Positions 1-9,650 of a stretch of 64,000 bases of DNA are shown here, one piece after another. The notes under the pieces were generated by a model, which made no database searches, had not been told where the DNA came from, and worked only from the letters and a program-made list of their open reading frames with translations. Made by a program: the position numbers and the translations under genes. The stretch comes from Vibrio atypicus (GTDB lineage: Bacteria; Pseudomonadota; Gammaproteobacteria; Enterobacterales; Vibrionaceae). Each line of letters opens with the position of its first letter. Positions within the stretch are counted from its first letter, which is position 1. The DNA lies in the NCBI RefSeq assembly GCF_009811315.1, contig NZ_BLID01000001.1, forward strand, positions 930,001 to 994,000. Reading direction: 5' to 3'.

Positions 1-1
1 C

Positions 2-766
2 CCGCGCATTGCCGTGCAACATGGCGATACGTACCTTGAAGTGATTGGGCTGACTGGTTCGGGTGTTCAGGATGTCAGCTTTACTCTTAAACGTGGTGAA
101 ATTTTGGGTGTCTCTGGTCTGATGGGAGCAGGGCGTACAGAACTTATGAAGGTGATTTACGGTGCGCTACCTAGTGAGCGTGGTGTGATTAATCTCAACA
201 ATAAAACGGTGAATCCGGTTAGCCCACAAGATGGTTTGGCCAATGGCATTGCGTATATCTCGGAAGATAGGAAAGGCGATGGTTTAGTGCTTGGTTTATC
301 GGTGAAAGAGAACATGTCGTTGTGCTCGCTCGATAAGCTGACTAAAGGTGGACGAATTCAACATGGCGAGGAAGTGATAGCCGTCGAGGATTTCATCAAG
401 CTATTCAATATTAAAACGCCAACAAGAGACCAAATTATTGGCAATTTGTCTGGTGGTAATCAACAAAAAGTGGCGATAGCTAAAGGCTTAATGACCAAGC
501 CAAAAGTCTTGATTCTTGATGAGCCAACACGCGGTGTCGATGTGGGCGCCAAGAAAGAGATCTACCAACTGATCAACAAATTTAAAGCGGATGGCATGAG
601 TATCATCTTAGTCTCTTCTGAAATGCCAGAAGTACTCGGTATGAGCGATCGCATTTTAGTCATGCACGAAGGCCGGATCAGCGGCGAATTTGATGCCAAA
701 GACGCAGACCAAGAAAAACTACTCGCATGTGCCGTTGGCAAAAAAATTAATGAGGAAGCAGCATGA
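2..766 (+). CDS. rbsA: Ribose ABC transporter ATP-binding protein RbsA (5' end cut by window)
   Basis: Energises ribose import at the cytoplasmic face of the inner membrane. Only the last 254 codons are present; the reading frame is open from base 2, so the gene begins before the window. The visible part is the second of the two ATPase domains: a degenerate P-loop region [12 protein letters not shown], the signature LSGGNQQK and the Walker B/D-loop [13 protein letters not shown] are all seen, as is usual in sugar ATPases of the RbsA/MglA type. The stop codon overlaps the rbsC start (ATGA at 763-766), which indicates translational coupling. rbsD would be expected just upstream. Confidence 0.95.
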   Translation, partial: PRIAVQHGDTYLEVIGLTGSGVQDVSFTLKRGEILGVSGLMGAGRTELMKVIYGALPSERGVINLNNKTVNPVSPQDGLANGIAYISEDRKGDGLVLGLSVKENMSLCSLDKLTKGGRIQHGEEVIAVEDFIKLFNIKTPTRDQIIGNLSGGNQQKVAIAKGLMTKPKVLILDEPTRGVDVGAKKEIYQLINKFKADGMSIILVSSEMPEVLGMSDRILVMHEGRISGEFDAKDADQEKLLACAVGKKINEEAA

Positions 767-1746
767 GTACCAATACCATGAGCAAACCAACTGAAAATCA
801 CGGCAAGAAGCTGTTTAGCAAAGAGTGGTTAATTGAACAAAAATCACTGATTGCCCTGCTGTTTTTGATTGTCGTCGTCTCTTTTCTAAACCCTAACTTT
901 TTTACCGTCGATAACATTCTCAACATCTTGCGTCAAACCTCGGTGAACGCAATCATTGCAGTGGGCATGACGTTGGTTATCTTAACCGCTGGCATCGATT
1001 TGAGTGTAGGTTCCGTCTTGGCGTTATGTGGCGCGTTTGCCGCGAGCTTGATTGCGATGGAAGTGCCAGTTTTGATTGCGATCCCAACCGCTTTAGTTGC
1101 GGGCGCAGCACTCGGAGCGATCAGCGGCATTATTATCGCCAAAGGTAAAGTTCAAGCGTTTATCGCTACGCTAGTCACAATGACGTTACTCCGTGGTGTC
1201 ACTATGGTCTACACTGACGGTCGTCCTATCTCTACAGGCTTCACTGATACTGCTGATGCGTTTGCTTGGTTCGGTACTGGCTACGCGCTGGGTATCCCGG
1301 TACCGGTATGGCTGATGGTGTTTGTATTTGCTGCTGTTTGGTACTTACTTAACCACACTCGCTTCGGCCGTTATGTTTATGCTCTAGGCGGTAATGAATC
1401 GGCTGCTCGCTTATCTGGTATCAACGTAGATCGCGTTAAGATTGGTGTTTACGCAATTTGTGGTCTGCTTGCGGCTCTTGCTGGCATCATTATCACTTCT
1501 CGTCTTTCTTCTGCTCAACCAACCGCTGGTATGGGCTATGAACTAGACGCCATTGCCGCAGTGGTGTTGGGCGGTACCAGTCTAATGGGCGGTAAAGGTC
1601 GCATCATGGGTACCTTAATTGGTGCGCTGATCATCGGCTTCTTGAACAACGCTCTTAACTTACTGGATGTTTCCTCTTACTACCAAATGATCGCAAAAGC
1701 GGTGGTGATTCTACTTGCGGTGCTGGTGGACAACAAAAACAAGTAA
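763..1746 (+). CDS. rbsC: Ribose ABC transporter permease RbsC
   Basis: Inner-membrane channel subunit of the ribose importer, 327 residues, the normal family length. It is strongly hydrophobic with about eight to ten membrane segments and carries the BPD_transp_2 hallmarks, including the run [18 protein letters not shown] near residues 68-85 and [17 protein letters not shown] near residue 265. Start ATG overlaps the rbsA stop by four bases. A perfect hairpin follows before rbsB, so rbsC and rbsB are on one transcript but are likely made in different amounts. Confidence 0.96.
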   Translation: MSTNTMSKPTENHGKKLFSKEWLIEQKSLIALLFLIVVVSFLNPNFFTVDNILNILRQTSVNAIIAVGMTLVILTAGIDLSVGSVLALCGAFAASLIAMEVPVLIAIPTALVAGAALGAISGIIIAKGKVQAFIATLVTMTLLRGVTMVYTDGRPISTGFTDTADAFAWFGTGYALGIPVPVWLMVFVFAAVWYLLNHTRFGRYVYALGGNESAARLSGINVDRVKIGVYAICGLLAALAGIIITSRLSSAQPTAGMGYELDAIAAVVLGGTSLMGGKGRIMGTLIGALIIGFLNNALNLLDVSSYYQMIAKAVVILLAVLVDNKNK

Positions 1747-1768
1747 CCCTTAACCCAATCTATAACAG

Positions 1769-1791
1769 GTTCGGAGGAAAGTACTCCGAAC
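1769..1791 (+). other. Intercistronic hairpin between rbsC and rbsB
   Basis: Perfect 8-bp inverted repeat GTTCGGAG (1769-1776) and CTCCGAAC (1784-1791) around a 7-base loop, in the 70-base rbsC-rbsB gap. No T-run follows, so it is not a standard terminator. The likely role (inference) is to block 3' exonucleases or tune the level of the abundant binding protein relative to the permease. Confidence 0.7.
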
Positions 1792-1816
1792 TCCCCCTAC
1801 ACAAGGACTAAACACA

Positions 1817-2695
1817 ATGAAAAAATTAGCAACGCTTATCTCTGCCGCACTTCTTTCGTCAACCGTTTCTGTTTCAGCGCAGGCACAAGATACGATGGCT
1901 ATCGTATTGTCGACGTTGAACAACCCATTTTTTGTGACAATGAAAGATGGTGCTGAAGCGAAAGCGCAAGAACTGGGTTACGACCTGATTGTATTGGACT
2001 CGCAAAATGACCCTAGTAAAGAGCTGTCAAATATTGAAGATTTGACGGTGCGTGGTGTGAAAGCGATTCTGATTAACCCAACGGACTCTGACGCGGTTTC
2101 TAATGCGATTCGTATGGCAAACCGTTCTAACATTCCTGTATTGACACTTGATCGCGGTGCAAGCCGTGGTGACGTAGTGAGCCACATTGCCTCTGATAAC
2201 GTAGTCGGTGGTGAAATGGCAGGTCACTACATCATGGAAAAAGTCGGTCAGAAAGCAAAAGTAATCCAACTTGAAGGCATCGCTGGAACTTCAGCAGCAC
2301 GTGAACGTGGAGAAGGTTTCATGAACGCTGTGAAGGGAAGCGAAATGGATCTCTTAGCAAGCCAACCTGCGGACTTTGACCGTACCAAAGGTCTTAACGT
2401 TATGGAGAACTTGTTGGCGGCAAACCCAAATGTTCAAGCGGTCTTCGCTCAGAACGATGAAATGGCTTTAGGCGCACTTCGTGCAGTTCAAGCGTCAGGT
2501 AAAGATGTGATGATCGTGGGCTTTGATGGTACTGATGACGGCATTGCTGCGGTTAATCGTGGCAAGCTAGCAGCAACGGTCGCTCAGCAGCCTGATTTGA
2601 TTGGTGCACTTGGCATTGAAACGGCAGACAAAGTTCTTAAAGGCAGTTCTGTTGAGGCGTACATTCCTGTCCCTCTCAAAGTGATCACTAAGTAA
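1817..2695 (+). CDS. rbsB: Periplasmic D-ribose-binding protein RbsB
   Basis: High-affinity periplasmic receptor for ribose that delivers sugar to RbsA2C2 and in enteric bacteria also to a chemoreceptor. 292 residues with a typical Sec signal peptide ([23 protein letters not shown]) and a mature start at about [16 protein letters not shown]. The ligand-pocket signatures of the family are visible: NNPFF near the N-terminus, [14 protein letters not shown] and NDEMALGAL. Shine-Dalgarno AAGGA precedes the ATG. It is flanked on both sides by strong RNA hairpins. Confidence 0.97.
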   Translation: MKKLATLISAALLSSTVSVSAQAQDTMAIVLSTLNNPFFVTMKDGAEAKAQELGYDLIVLDSQNDPSKELSNIEDLTVRGVKAILINPTDSDAVSNAIRMANRSNIPVLTLDRGASRGDVVSHIASDNVVGGEMAGHYIMEKVGQKAKVIQLEGIAGTSAARERGEGFMNAVKGSEMDLLASQPADFDRTKGLNVMENLLAANPNVQAVFAQNDEMALGALRAVQASGKDVMIVGFDGTDDGIAAVNRGKLAATVAQQPDLIGALGIETADKVLKGSSVEAYIPVPLKVITK

Positions 2696-2703
2696 TGAGT
2701 GTT

Positions 2704-2743
2704 CGATGTCTTTCGACAGCATTCGTGTTGTCGGGAGGCATCG
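2704..2743 (+). other. Long 15-bp hairpin in the rbsB-rbsK gap
   Basis: Bases 2704-2718 pair along their whole length with 2729-2743 (12 Watson-Crick and 3 G-U pairs in RNA) around a 10-base loop. It starts nine bases after the rbsB stop. There is no T-run, so it resembles the 3' stabilising hairpins that follow binding-protein genes in ABC operons, rather than a Rho-independent terminator. The rest of the 140-base gap leads to the rbsK ribosome binding site. Confidence 0.75.
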
Positions 2744-2835
2744 GGTCACATACATTTGTGTTTTCTCGTCAGAATACAAACGTATGATTCCTGTTCAAAA
2801 TAGTATAGAGGTTCTAAAGAACCGAGGATAAACGT

Positions 2836-3756
2836 ATGAATAAGTTAGTGGTTTTAGGTAGTGTTAACGCTGACCATGTTCTTCAGGTGCCTTCCTTTCC
2901 TCGCCCTGGCGAGACTTTGCATGGCCGTAATTATCAAGTAATTCCCGGTGGCAAGGGAGCAAATCAAGCGGTTGCCGCAGCTCGTCTAAACGCAGACACT
3001 GGGTTTATCGCCTGTGTGGGTGATGATGCGTTTGGTATCAATATTCGTGAAAATTTTAAAATGGACAATATCAACATCGCTGGCGTAAAAATGCAGCCAA
3101 ATTGTCCTACAGGCATTGCGATGATTCAGGTTTCTGACAGCGGCGAAAACAGTATTTGTATCTCTGCAGAAGCGAATGCCAAATTAACGGCTGAGGCGAT
3201 TGAGTCTGATCTCGCGCGAATTCGAGATGCTAAATATTTATTGATGCAATTGGAAACGCCGATGTGCGGCATCGTTAAAGCAGCGCAGGTCGCCAAGGAT
3301 GCGAAAACTAATGTCATTCTTAATCCAGCACCCGCGCGCGAACTGTCGGACGAACTGCTTGCATGTGTTGATGTGATCACACCGAATGAGACAGAAGCGG
3401 AAGTGTTGACCGGTATTACCGTAACGGATAATGACAGTGCTCAGGAGGCAGCCAATGCTTTACACAGTAAAGGCATTGAAATTGTAATGATCACTCTCGG
3501 CGCAAAAGGCGTTTGGCTTAGCCAAAATGGACGCGGAGAATTAATTGCAGGTTTCAGAGTTGATGCAACTGACACGACCGCTGCCGGAGATACTTTTAAT
3601 GGGGCATTGGTCACTGGTTTATTGGAAGAATTACCTCTAGAATCAGCGATTAAGTTCGCTCATGCCGCTGCTGCCATTTCGGTTACTCGATTTGGAGCGC
3701 AAACCTCTATCCCAACTCGTAAAGAAGTGGATGCCTTTCTTGCTGAGCGTAGTTAG
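2836..3756 (+). CDS. rbsK: Ribokinase RbsK
   Basis: Phosphorylates D-ribose to ribose 5-phosphate with ATP in the cytoplasm. 306 residues, normal for PfkB-family ribokinases. Visible motifs: N-terminal VLGSVNADHV, the sugar-binding GGKGANQAVAAARL near residue 38, and the C-terminal anion hole and catalytic aspartate in DTTAAGDTFNGAL near residues 250-262. Shine-Dalgarno GAGGA lies a few bases before the ATG. Third-from-last step of the operon, followed 33 bases later by rbsR. Confidence 0.97.
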   Translation: MNKLVVLGSVNADHVLQVPSFPRPGETLHGRNYQVIPGGKGANQAVAAARLNADTGFIACVGDDAFGINIRENFKMDNINIAGVKMQPNCPTGIAMIQVSDSGENSICISAEANAKLTAEAIESDLARIRDAKYLLMQLETPMCGIVKAAQVAKDAKTNVILNPAPARELSDELLACVDVITPNETEAEVLTGITVTDNDSAQEAANALHSKGIEIVMITLGAKGVWLSQNGRGELIAGFRVDATDTTAAGDTFNGALVTGLLEELPLESAIKFAHAAAAISVTRFGAQTSIPTRKEVDAFLAERS

Positions 3757-3789
3757 TCGTATTTAGTCAGCATAGTAGGAGAATCATAC

Positions 3790-4791
3790 ATGGCTACGAT
3801 GAAAGACATTGCCAAACTTGCAGGTGTTTCCACATCGACAGTGAGCCATGTAATCAACAAATCACGCTATGTTAGTGAAGAGATTTCTGAGCGAGTGAAC
3901 AAAGCCGCTCAGGATCTTAACTACGCCCCTTCAGCGCTCGCGCGTAGCCTCAAAATCAATCGCACCAAGACCATCGGTATGTTGGTAACCACTTCAACCA
4001 ATCCATTTTTTGGCGAAGTGGTAAAAGGAGTAGAACGTAGCTGTTACCAGCAAGGCTACAACTTGATCCTTTGCAATACCGAGGGTGATAACGAGCGAAT
4101 GAGAGAGTCGATCAATACTCTGCTGCAAAAGCGAGTCGATGGTTTGATTCTTATGTGCTCTTCATTAGAAGGAGAGCGCATTGATGTGTTTGAGAAGTAT
4201 CCTGATATCCCCGTAGTTGTGATGGATTGGGGGCCAATGCTGTTTACTAGTGACAAGATCCAAGATAACTCGCTAAGAGGCGGCTACATGGCGGCGAAGC
4301 ATCTTATCGAGGCGGGGCATACAGCGATTGGTTGTATTACTGGCCCACTAGTAAAACACCAGGCTCAAATGCGATATGAAGGGTATAAGCGCGCCTTAAA
4401 TGAAGCTCATCTCGATTTTAATTCAAACTGGATTATAGAGTCAGACTTTGAGTGTGAAGGTGGCTATCAGGCGTTCATGCGAATGTTTGAAAAAGGCCAA
4501 TTACCAAGTGCTCTGTTTGTCTGCAACGACATGATGGCGATGGGCGTCATCAACGCTGCGAATGAGAAAGGCGTAAAGATCCCAGACGACCTCTCTATCA
4601 TAGGTTACGATGATATCCACATCTCTAAGTTCATGACGCCTGCACTCACAACGATACATCAACCGAAATACCGCTTGGGCAAAGCCGCGGTAGAAGCGTT
4701 GCTACGAAAGTTAGACGGCAGTGAAACAGAGCCACAGGTTGTTCAATTGGAACCTGCGCTAGTTGAACGAAAAACTGTGAAAGCCGTTTAG
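3790..4791 (+). CDS. rbsR: LacI-family ribose operon repressor RbsR
   Basis: DNA-binding repressor expected to control the rbs operon and to be released by ribose or a derivative. 333 residues: N-terminal LacI helix-turn-helix and hinge (ATMKDIAKLAGVSTSTVSHV, then the YAPSALARSLK hinge helix), followed by a periplasmic-binding-protein-like effector domain. Its sequence matches RbsR better than PurR-type relatives, and its place at the end of the rbs operon supports that. The ribosome binding site AGGAGA is close to optimal. The operator would be upstream of the window. Confidence 0.93.
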   Translation: MATMKDIAKLAGVSTSTVSHVINKSRYVSEEISERVNKAAQDLNYAPSALARSLKINRTKTIGMLVTTSTNPFFGEVVKGVERSCYQQGYNLILCNTEGDNERMRESINTLLQKRVDGLILMCSSLEGERIDVFEKYPDIPVVVMDWGPMLFTSDKIQDNSLRGGYMAAKHLIEAGHTAIGCITGPLVKHQAQMRYEGYKRALNEAHLDFNSNWIIESDFECEGGYQAFMRMFEKGQLPSALFVCNDMMAMGVINAANEKGVKIPDDLSIIGYDDIHISKFMTPALTTIHQPKYRLGKAAVEALLRKLDGSETEPQVVQLEPALVERKTVKAV

Positions 4792-4890
4792 TGAACAGCC
4801 TAGCGAATAATTGTTTATATTAATCACTGCGTCACATTAGACAAGCAAGTACAGAGTTTCAATTGAGCAGATTTGATGGCCGTGTGCTAA

Positions 4891-4903
4891 ACCTAACTTA
4901 GGT
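4891..4903. promoter_or_regulatory. 13-bp dyad ACCTAACTTAGGT upstream of the HD-GYP gene
   Basis: Perfect 13-bp dyad (ACCTAA, C, TTAGGT) 28 bases before the start codon at 4931. The same gap also holds a direct repeat GATGGCCGT (4874-4882 and 4920-4928). Candidate operator only; no known regulator is recognised. Confidence 0.3.
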
Positions 4904-4930
4904 ACAACAAAAGTTGAGGGATGGCCGTTC

Positions 4931-6478
4931 ATGGATCTATTTGCCGATCATCGTCAGGAAGACACACTCGACTCTTCTTTATCACCCGTTGATGAGGCTC
5001 CTCTTCATCCGTGGAAGGTATTGCTAGTCGATGATGATGAACAAATGCATCAAATCACTCGCCTGGCACTGTCTGGGTTCGAGTTTGATGGACGAGGTTT
5101 AGAGTTAGTATCTGCTTACTCAGCCCTTGAAGCGCAAAGTAAGTGCCAGCAAGAGCCGGATTTTGCTTTGGCGTTAGTCGACGTCGTTATGGAATCTGAT
5201 CATGCGGGGCTAGGGTTAGTAAAATTTATTCGTGAAGAGCTACAAAATCGAGTCATTCGCTTGGTACTTCGAACCGGACAAGCAGGGCAAGCGCCTGAAG
5301 ATACGGTAATTCGAGAGTATGAGATTGATGACTACAAAGAGAAAACGGAGCTGACAACCCAAAAGCTTAAGACTTTGCTCTATTCTATGCTGAGGTCGTA
5401 TCGCGATCTAAAGCTGATCGAGGCGCAAAAGGAAGGGCTTAAAAAAGTCATTAAATCTTCTGCCAAAGTGCAAAATACCACTACGCTGCAAGCTTACGCG
5501 AGCTCAGTTCTTGAGCAGCTAACCTCTTTATTGCAACTTGAAGAATCCGCATTCTATTGCCTTGTAAAGCCAAGACCTCAAGGTGAGGAATCTCGCTCGA
5601 TGACGTTGGCTGCATCCGGGTCCTATGTCGATTGCTATAGTGAATGTGCGTTCGATAAATTACCACCAGAGGTCTCTGAACGTTGCCTAAACGTATTAGC
5701 AGAACGACAGTCTAAGAACTTTGGTGATGCCTTTGTGCTTTTCGCGAGTGACCATCAAGGCGTCGATAGCATCCTTTACGTCAATTACAATCGAGAGTTA
5801 AATGAACTGGACTTTCAATTGCTCGAAATCTATATGCAAAATATTGGATTGACGTTTGAAAACCTTAGTTTGTTGATAGATATAAAAGAGACGTCCAAAG
5901 AGTTAGTCTATAACCTTGCCAATGCAGTGGAAGCCCGCAGTAAAGAGACAGGGGCGCATGTTCAGCGTGTTGCCTTAATTTGTGAGAGGTTGGCAGTTTT
6001 ATATGGGTTGAGCGATGAAGAAGCGTTAATGATTAAGCTTTCTGCACCTCTACATGATGTGGGGAAAGTCGCGGTGCCTGATTCAATTTTGCATAAACCG
6101 GGTAAGTTGGATGCGCAAGAATGGGAAATCATGAAAAAACATGTCGACTACGGAGTCGATATCCTCAGTAAATCAAAACGTCGCTTGATTGTGGTTGCTA
6201 AAGAGATTGCAGGCCACCACCATGAAAAGTGGGACGGTAGTGGTTATCCAAATGGTCTCTCAGGCGCTGATATTCCTATCTCTGGACGAATTGCGGCACT
6301 CGCTGATGTGTTTGATGCTCTAGGAGCCAAACGAAGCTATAAAGAGCCGTGGAGCGATGCTGAGATACTTGCAGAGATTCAAAAGCAAAGTGGATTACAC
6401 TTTGAGCCTAAGTTGGTCAATCTTATGATCAATCATTGGCAAGATTTTATTGATATTCGAAACTCTCTCCCTGATTAA
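4931..6478 (+). CDS. Response regulator with DUF3369-like and HD-GYP phosphodiesterase domains
   Basis: Likely a phosphorylation-controlled c-di-GMP phosphodiesterase in the cytoplasm. 515 residues. The receiver domain spans about 28-150 with the acid pair DDD (34-36), phospho-acceptor D84 in ALVDVVM and the conserved lysine in DYKEK. A middle region (about 165-320) looks like the DUF3369 sensor-like domain often seen in this architecture. The HD-GYP domain covers about 325-500 with H375-D376 (HDVGKVAVPD), HHEKWDGSGYP (430-440) and downstream histidines, so it appears catalytically complete. It ends one base from the stop of the convergent histidine kinase gene, the probable phosphodonor (inference). 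Confidence 0.92.
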   Translation: MDLFADHRQEDTLDSSLSPVDEAPLHPWKVLLVDDDEQMHQITRLALSGFEFDGRGLELVSAYSALEAQSKCQQEPDFALALVDVVMESDHAGLGLVKFIREELQNRVIRLVLRTGQAGQAPEDTVIREYEIDDYKEKTELTTQKLKTLLYSMLRSYRDLKLIEAQKEGLKKVIKSSAKVQNTTTLQAYASSVLEQLTSLLQLEESAFYCLVKPRPQGEESRSMTLAASGSYVDCYSECAFDKLPPEVSERCLNVLAERQSKNFGDAFVLFASDHQGVDSILYVNYNRELNELDFQLLEIYMQNIGLTFENLSLLIDIKETSKELVYNLANAVEARSKETGAHVQRVALICERLAVLYGLSDEEALMIKLSAPLHDVGKVAVPDSILHKPGKLDAQEWEIMKKHVDYGVDILSKSKRRLIVVAKEIAGHHHEKWDGSGYPNGLSGADIPISGRIAALADVFDALGAKRSYKEPWSDAEILAEIQKQSGLHFEPKLVNLMINHWQDFIDIRNSLPD

Positions 6479-6479
6479 A

Positions 6480-8438
6480 TCATATTTCTGCTTCGCTGCT
6501 ATCAGTCTCACCGACACTGGAAGGTAAGTTTTGAGGCACTGTTAGAGTGAAGCAGACACCTTCCCCGACGGTAGATTCAAATTTAAGCTGGCCTTTGAGT
6601 TTTTGGGTGATGAGGTTGAAAACTAGGTTCAGCCCTAGGCCAGAGCCTCCACAGTTTCTTTTACTGGTATAAAACGGTTCAAAAATTTTATGGTGTAAGG
6701 AAGAGTCTACTCCTACTCCGTTATCACGATAGATGAAAATGATCTCTTCATCCGACTGCATGAATTCAATATTAATCGTGGCATTGGGAGTGTCATCAAA
6801 TGCATGATTGACGCTGTTTAGGATTAGATTCGAGATCACCTGAGTTAATACCCCTGGTAGGCTATTCATTTGGAGCGCTGCGTTTCCTATCAACTTAGGT
6901 TCAACGGGGACCTTACGTGTTTCAGGGTGTAAGCTCGCAATCAGAGCATCAAGCACTTGATTCACGTTGAATTGGCATCGACTTTCAGAAACTTGATCGA
7001 CGGCTGTCTGCTTAAAGTCTCGAATCAGTTTTGCTGCTCGGTTGAGGTTTCCTTCGAGCATTGAGGTGCTTTCATTAATGCGCGTCATTACGGTTTCAAA
7101 TTGAGTACTGGTCAATGTTTGGTTTTTGAATGCATGATTGAGTTCGAAGTTTGAATCTCGGATAACAGATGTGGCTGTTACGGCAATACCTAGCGGTGTA
7201 TTGACCTCGTGCGCAACCCCTGCAACGAGCCCACCTAACGCTGCAAGCTTCTCTTGCTCTACTAACTGATCCTGCGCTTTTTGTAATTGCTTCATGCTCT
7301 GTTTTAGATCCATTGTTCGGACTGCAACCGTATGTTCCAAGTTTTGGTTTAATTCTTCTAGTTCAAGTTGAGCTATTTTCAACTCTGTAATGTTGATTGC
7401 TGTGCCGCGAAAACCGAGGAAGTTATCTTGTTCAAAACGGGCATGGGCTTGGAACATTAAATAGTAATTGATGCAGTGAAGGGTTAATTGCTCTTCACAT
7501 TTGGAGAAAGAACCTTGTCTCTTTAGGAAACCATGTAAGGTGTGGCAATCTTTCAACGCTTCCACTTGAAGGAAGTGGGGCTTGCTATCAGGATTTAGTT
7601 CAAGTGCGGATTGCATGCTTTCAGAGCAATAAATAAGGTAACCATTTTCGTCGGTTTCCCATAGCCAATCGGATGAAATTAAAGCGAAATCATTCAGTCG
7701 CAATTGCTCTTGACGAATATTTTGGTAGAGCAAAGAGACACTACTGGTAATTTTATTTGTTTCGTCTCCCAACCAATCCAGCTCATCTTCATTTTCTGAA
7801 ATCCACTGATATCGCGGAAGTTGCAATGCTTTTGCTGGATGCCGAGGGTTATATTTACGTAAGTACTGCGCAATGGTGAAAAGGCGTTGATTAATGCTTT
7901 TGTGGAAGATCATCAAAACAATGGAGCAAACCACCAAAGTACGAAACATGTTGAGAAGCAGCGTGTAAATAAACTGGCGAATGAGATAGTCATAAACATC
8001 TTGGGCATTTGATTCGACATAAATAGTCCCCACTCGCTCGAATACACTTGTCTGCGGGCTTTTATGTAGTAGGGGGTAACTTGAGGCGATCATACTTTCG
8101 GTGACTTCGTCTCCAGCTTGGAAAACATAGTCATCTGAGTTAACGCGTAGATAAGCGACTCTAGGCAAATTGACCAATCCGTCGAGTCTCTGCTGTAAAG
8201 AGGTTAAGTCGAATGACCAAAGAGATTCTGCGAGCAAAGGAGCATGCACATCCCTGATCTCTAACTGCCTTTGTTCGATGGAGTTGAACTGTTCCTTATA
8301 ATCCCAAAATAGCTGTAGAAGCGTTGTGAACAATGTGACAGTGGCACTAAGGAGTACCATGATTAGGATGATCCTACGGCCAATACGGCTAGAAAAAGGA
8401 TTATCGATACTCTCCTCAAACTGTTTAGTTCGACTCAT
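6480..8438 (-). CDS. Membrane-bound sensor histidine kinase with PAS domain
   Basis: 652 residues. One membrane helix at about 22-46, a periplasmic sensing region of about 105 residues, a second helix at about 157-180, then a PAS-like region (about 250-350), a coiled coil, and a HisKA domain with phospho-accepting H410 (LGGLVAGVAHEVNTPLG). The catalytic ATPase domain shows the N box (SNLILNSVNHAF), YRDNGVGV and the GGSGLGL lid. There is no receiver domain, so it needs a separate partner; the HD-GYP regulator converging on it with a one-base gap is the obvious candidate. It is divergent from a periplasmic binding protein gene that may serve as its ligand sensor. Confidence 0.93.
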   Translation of the reverse strand: MSRTKQFEESIDNPFSSRIGRRIILIMVLLSATVTLFTTLLQLFWDYKEQFNSIEQRQLEIRDVHAPLLAESLWSFDLTSLQQRLDGLVNLPRVAYLRVNSDDYVFQAGDEVTESMIASSYPLLHKSPQTSVFERVGTIYVESNAQDVYDYLIRQFIYTLLLNMFRTLVVCSIVLMIFHKSINQRLFTIAQYLRKYNPRHPAKALQLPRYQWISENEDELDWLGDETNKITSSVSLLYQNIRQEQLRLNDFALISSDWLWETDENGYLIYCSESMQSALELNPDSKPHFLQVEALKDCHTLHGFLKRQGSFSKCEEQLTLHCINYYLMFQAHARFEQDNFLGFRGTAINITELKIAQLELEELNQNLEHTVAVRTMDLKQSMKQLQKAQDQLVEQEKLAALGGLVAGVAHEVNTPLGIAVTATSVIRDSNFELNHAFKNQTLTSTQFETVMTRINESTSMLEGNLNRAAKLIRDFKQTAVDQVSESRCQFNVNQVLDALIASLHPETRKVPVEPKLIGNAALQMNSLPGVLTQVISNLILNSVNHAFDDTPNATINIEFMQSDEEIIFIYRDNGVGVDSSLHHKIFEPFYTSKRNCGGSGLGLNLVFNLITQKLKGQLKFESTVGEGVCFTLTVPQNLPSSVGETDSSEAEI

Positions 8439-8565
8439 AAATAGTCTCTATGCTACTGACATTTCTTAGAGTATAGCTTCTCTATTTATCTTAATAATAA
8501 ATTGGTTGGGTAATTAGATTTTTGCTGACTAAACTAAAAGTATTGTTTTTAATGAGGCTCTCATC

Positions 8566-9531
8566 ATGCGATGGATTATTTTATTGATCTTGTGCTCTAG
8601 TCAGGCGATGGCAGCAAAAGTACTCCTCATTGAAAGTTATCATTCTGAGTACGCATGGGATCAAAGCTATATTCGTGGGTTGAGCGAGACGCTTCAATCT
8701 GACATCGAGCTGATTACCTTTCAAATGGACACCAAACGAATACCTCCATCTGAATACGACAAAATGGCAGAACTGGCCTTTCTAAAGTACCTTGAAGTCA
8801 AACCTGAAGTTGTCGTTTTAGGTGATGACAATGCGCTCAAGTATCTTTGGCCTAAGATATATGATGACCCAATTTCTGTCGTCTTTTTGGGCATTAATGC
8901 CAACCCAAGGCAAGTACTTAGAAACTATCAAGGTCAGGCTCAAATAACAGGAGTGCTAGAGAGACCTCTTTTCGTGAAAACGTTGGGAGAGCTTAAACGT
9001 TTTATCCCGAGTGAAGATATGAAAGTGCGCGTCATGTTTGATTCAGGCGTAACCTCTGAAATTGCTCGTGACTACATTCAGAGGCAATACCAATTGATAA
9101 AGAATAATCTCGGCGTTGAAGTGGAGATTGTATCTGTCTCAACAGAGTCTGAGTGGCATGGCTACATCGAACGAGCACCAGAGGAAGGTTTTTCGGTGGT
9201 GATCGTTGGTTTATATCAAACCCTAGTTGATAGTAAAGGTGGGAGCGTCCCTGCCGATAACATCATAAAATGGACGAACCAACAATCGAAACTGCCAGTA
9301 TTTGCCTTTTGGGATTTTGCTGTCGCGCAAGATAAAGCAGCGGGTGGTGTAGTTCTATTTGGCGAGAGTCAGGGCATTGCTGCAGGCTCGTTAGTCAATA
9401 AAATAGTCAGTGGTGAATCCGCAAAAACGATTCCGATTCAGATTGGTAATCAAGGTAAAGCGATATATTCGAAAGGTGCGATGGAAAAGTGGGGGTTAAC
9501 GCCTCCGAGTCATTGGCAATCAATTGATTAG
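8566..9531 (+). CDS. Periplasmic ABC_sub_bind-type binding protein
   Basis: 321 residues with a short Sec signal peptide (MRWIILLILCSSQAMA, cleavage before AKVLL). The mature part begins with VLLIESYHSEYAWDQSY, the opening typical of the ABC_sub_bind (PF04392) family of type I periplasmic binding folds, and contains VVVLGDDNALKYL and VVFLGINANP. No permease or ATPase gene is near, and the gene lies head to head with a membrane histidine kinase, so a sensory role (ligand presentation to the kinase) is more likely than transport. That role is inference. Ligand unknown. Confidence 0.8.
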   Translation: MRWIILLILCSSQAMAAKVLLIESYHSEYAWDQSYIRGLSETLQSDIELITFQMDTKRIPPSEYDKMAELAFLKYLEVKPEVVVLGDDNALKYLWPKIYDDPISVVFLGINANPRQVLRNYQGQAQITGVLERPLFVKTLGELKRFIPSEDMKVRVMFDSGVTSEIARDYIQRQYQLIKNNLGVEVEIVSVSTESEWHGYIERAPEEGFSVVIVGLYQTLVDSKGGSVPADNIIKWTNQQSKLPVFAFWDFAVAQDKAAGGVVLFGESQGIAAGSLVNKIVSGESAKTIPIQIGNQGKAIYSKGAMEKWGLTPPSHWQSID

Positions 9532-9650
9532 CTAAATGAGAGATAGGGCGGATTACCGTAGTCTCTGGGCTTGCAAATGAAATAGACAAATGACTTAATA
9601 ACAGTTACAAACGCATCTACCCCTAAAGTTGAAAGTAGGCAATTAGAAAT

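Noticed and set aside
9532..9650. Sigma-28 promoter for cheV
   Set aside because: A TAAAGTTG is present near 9624 but no GCCGATAA-like box follows at the right distance and it is too close to the start codon.
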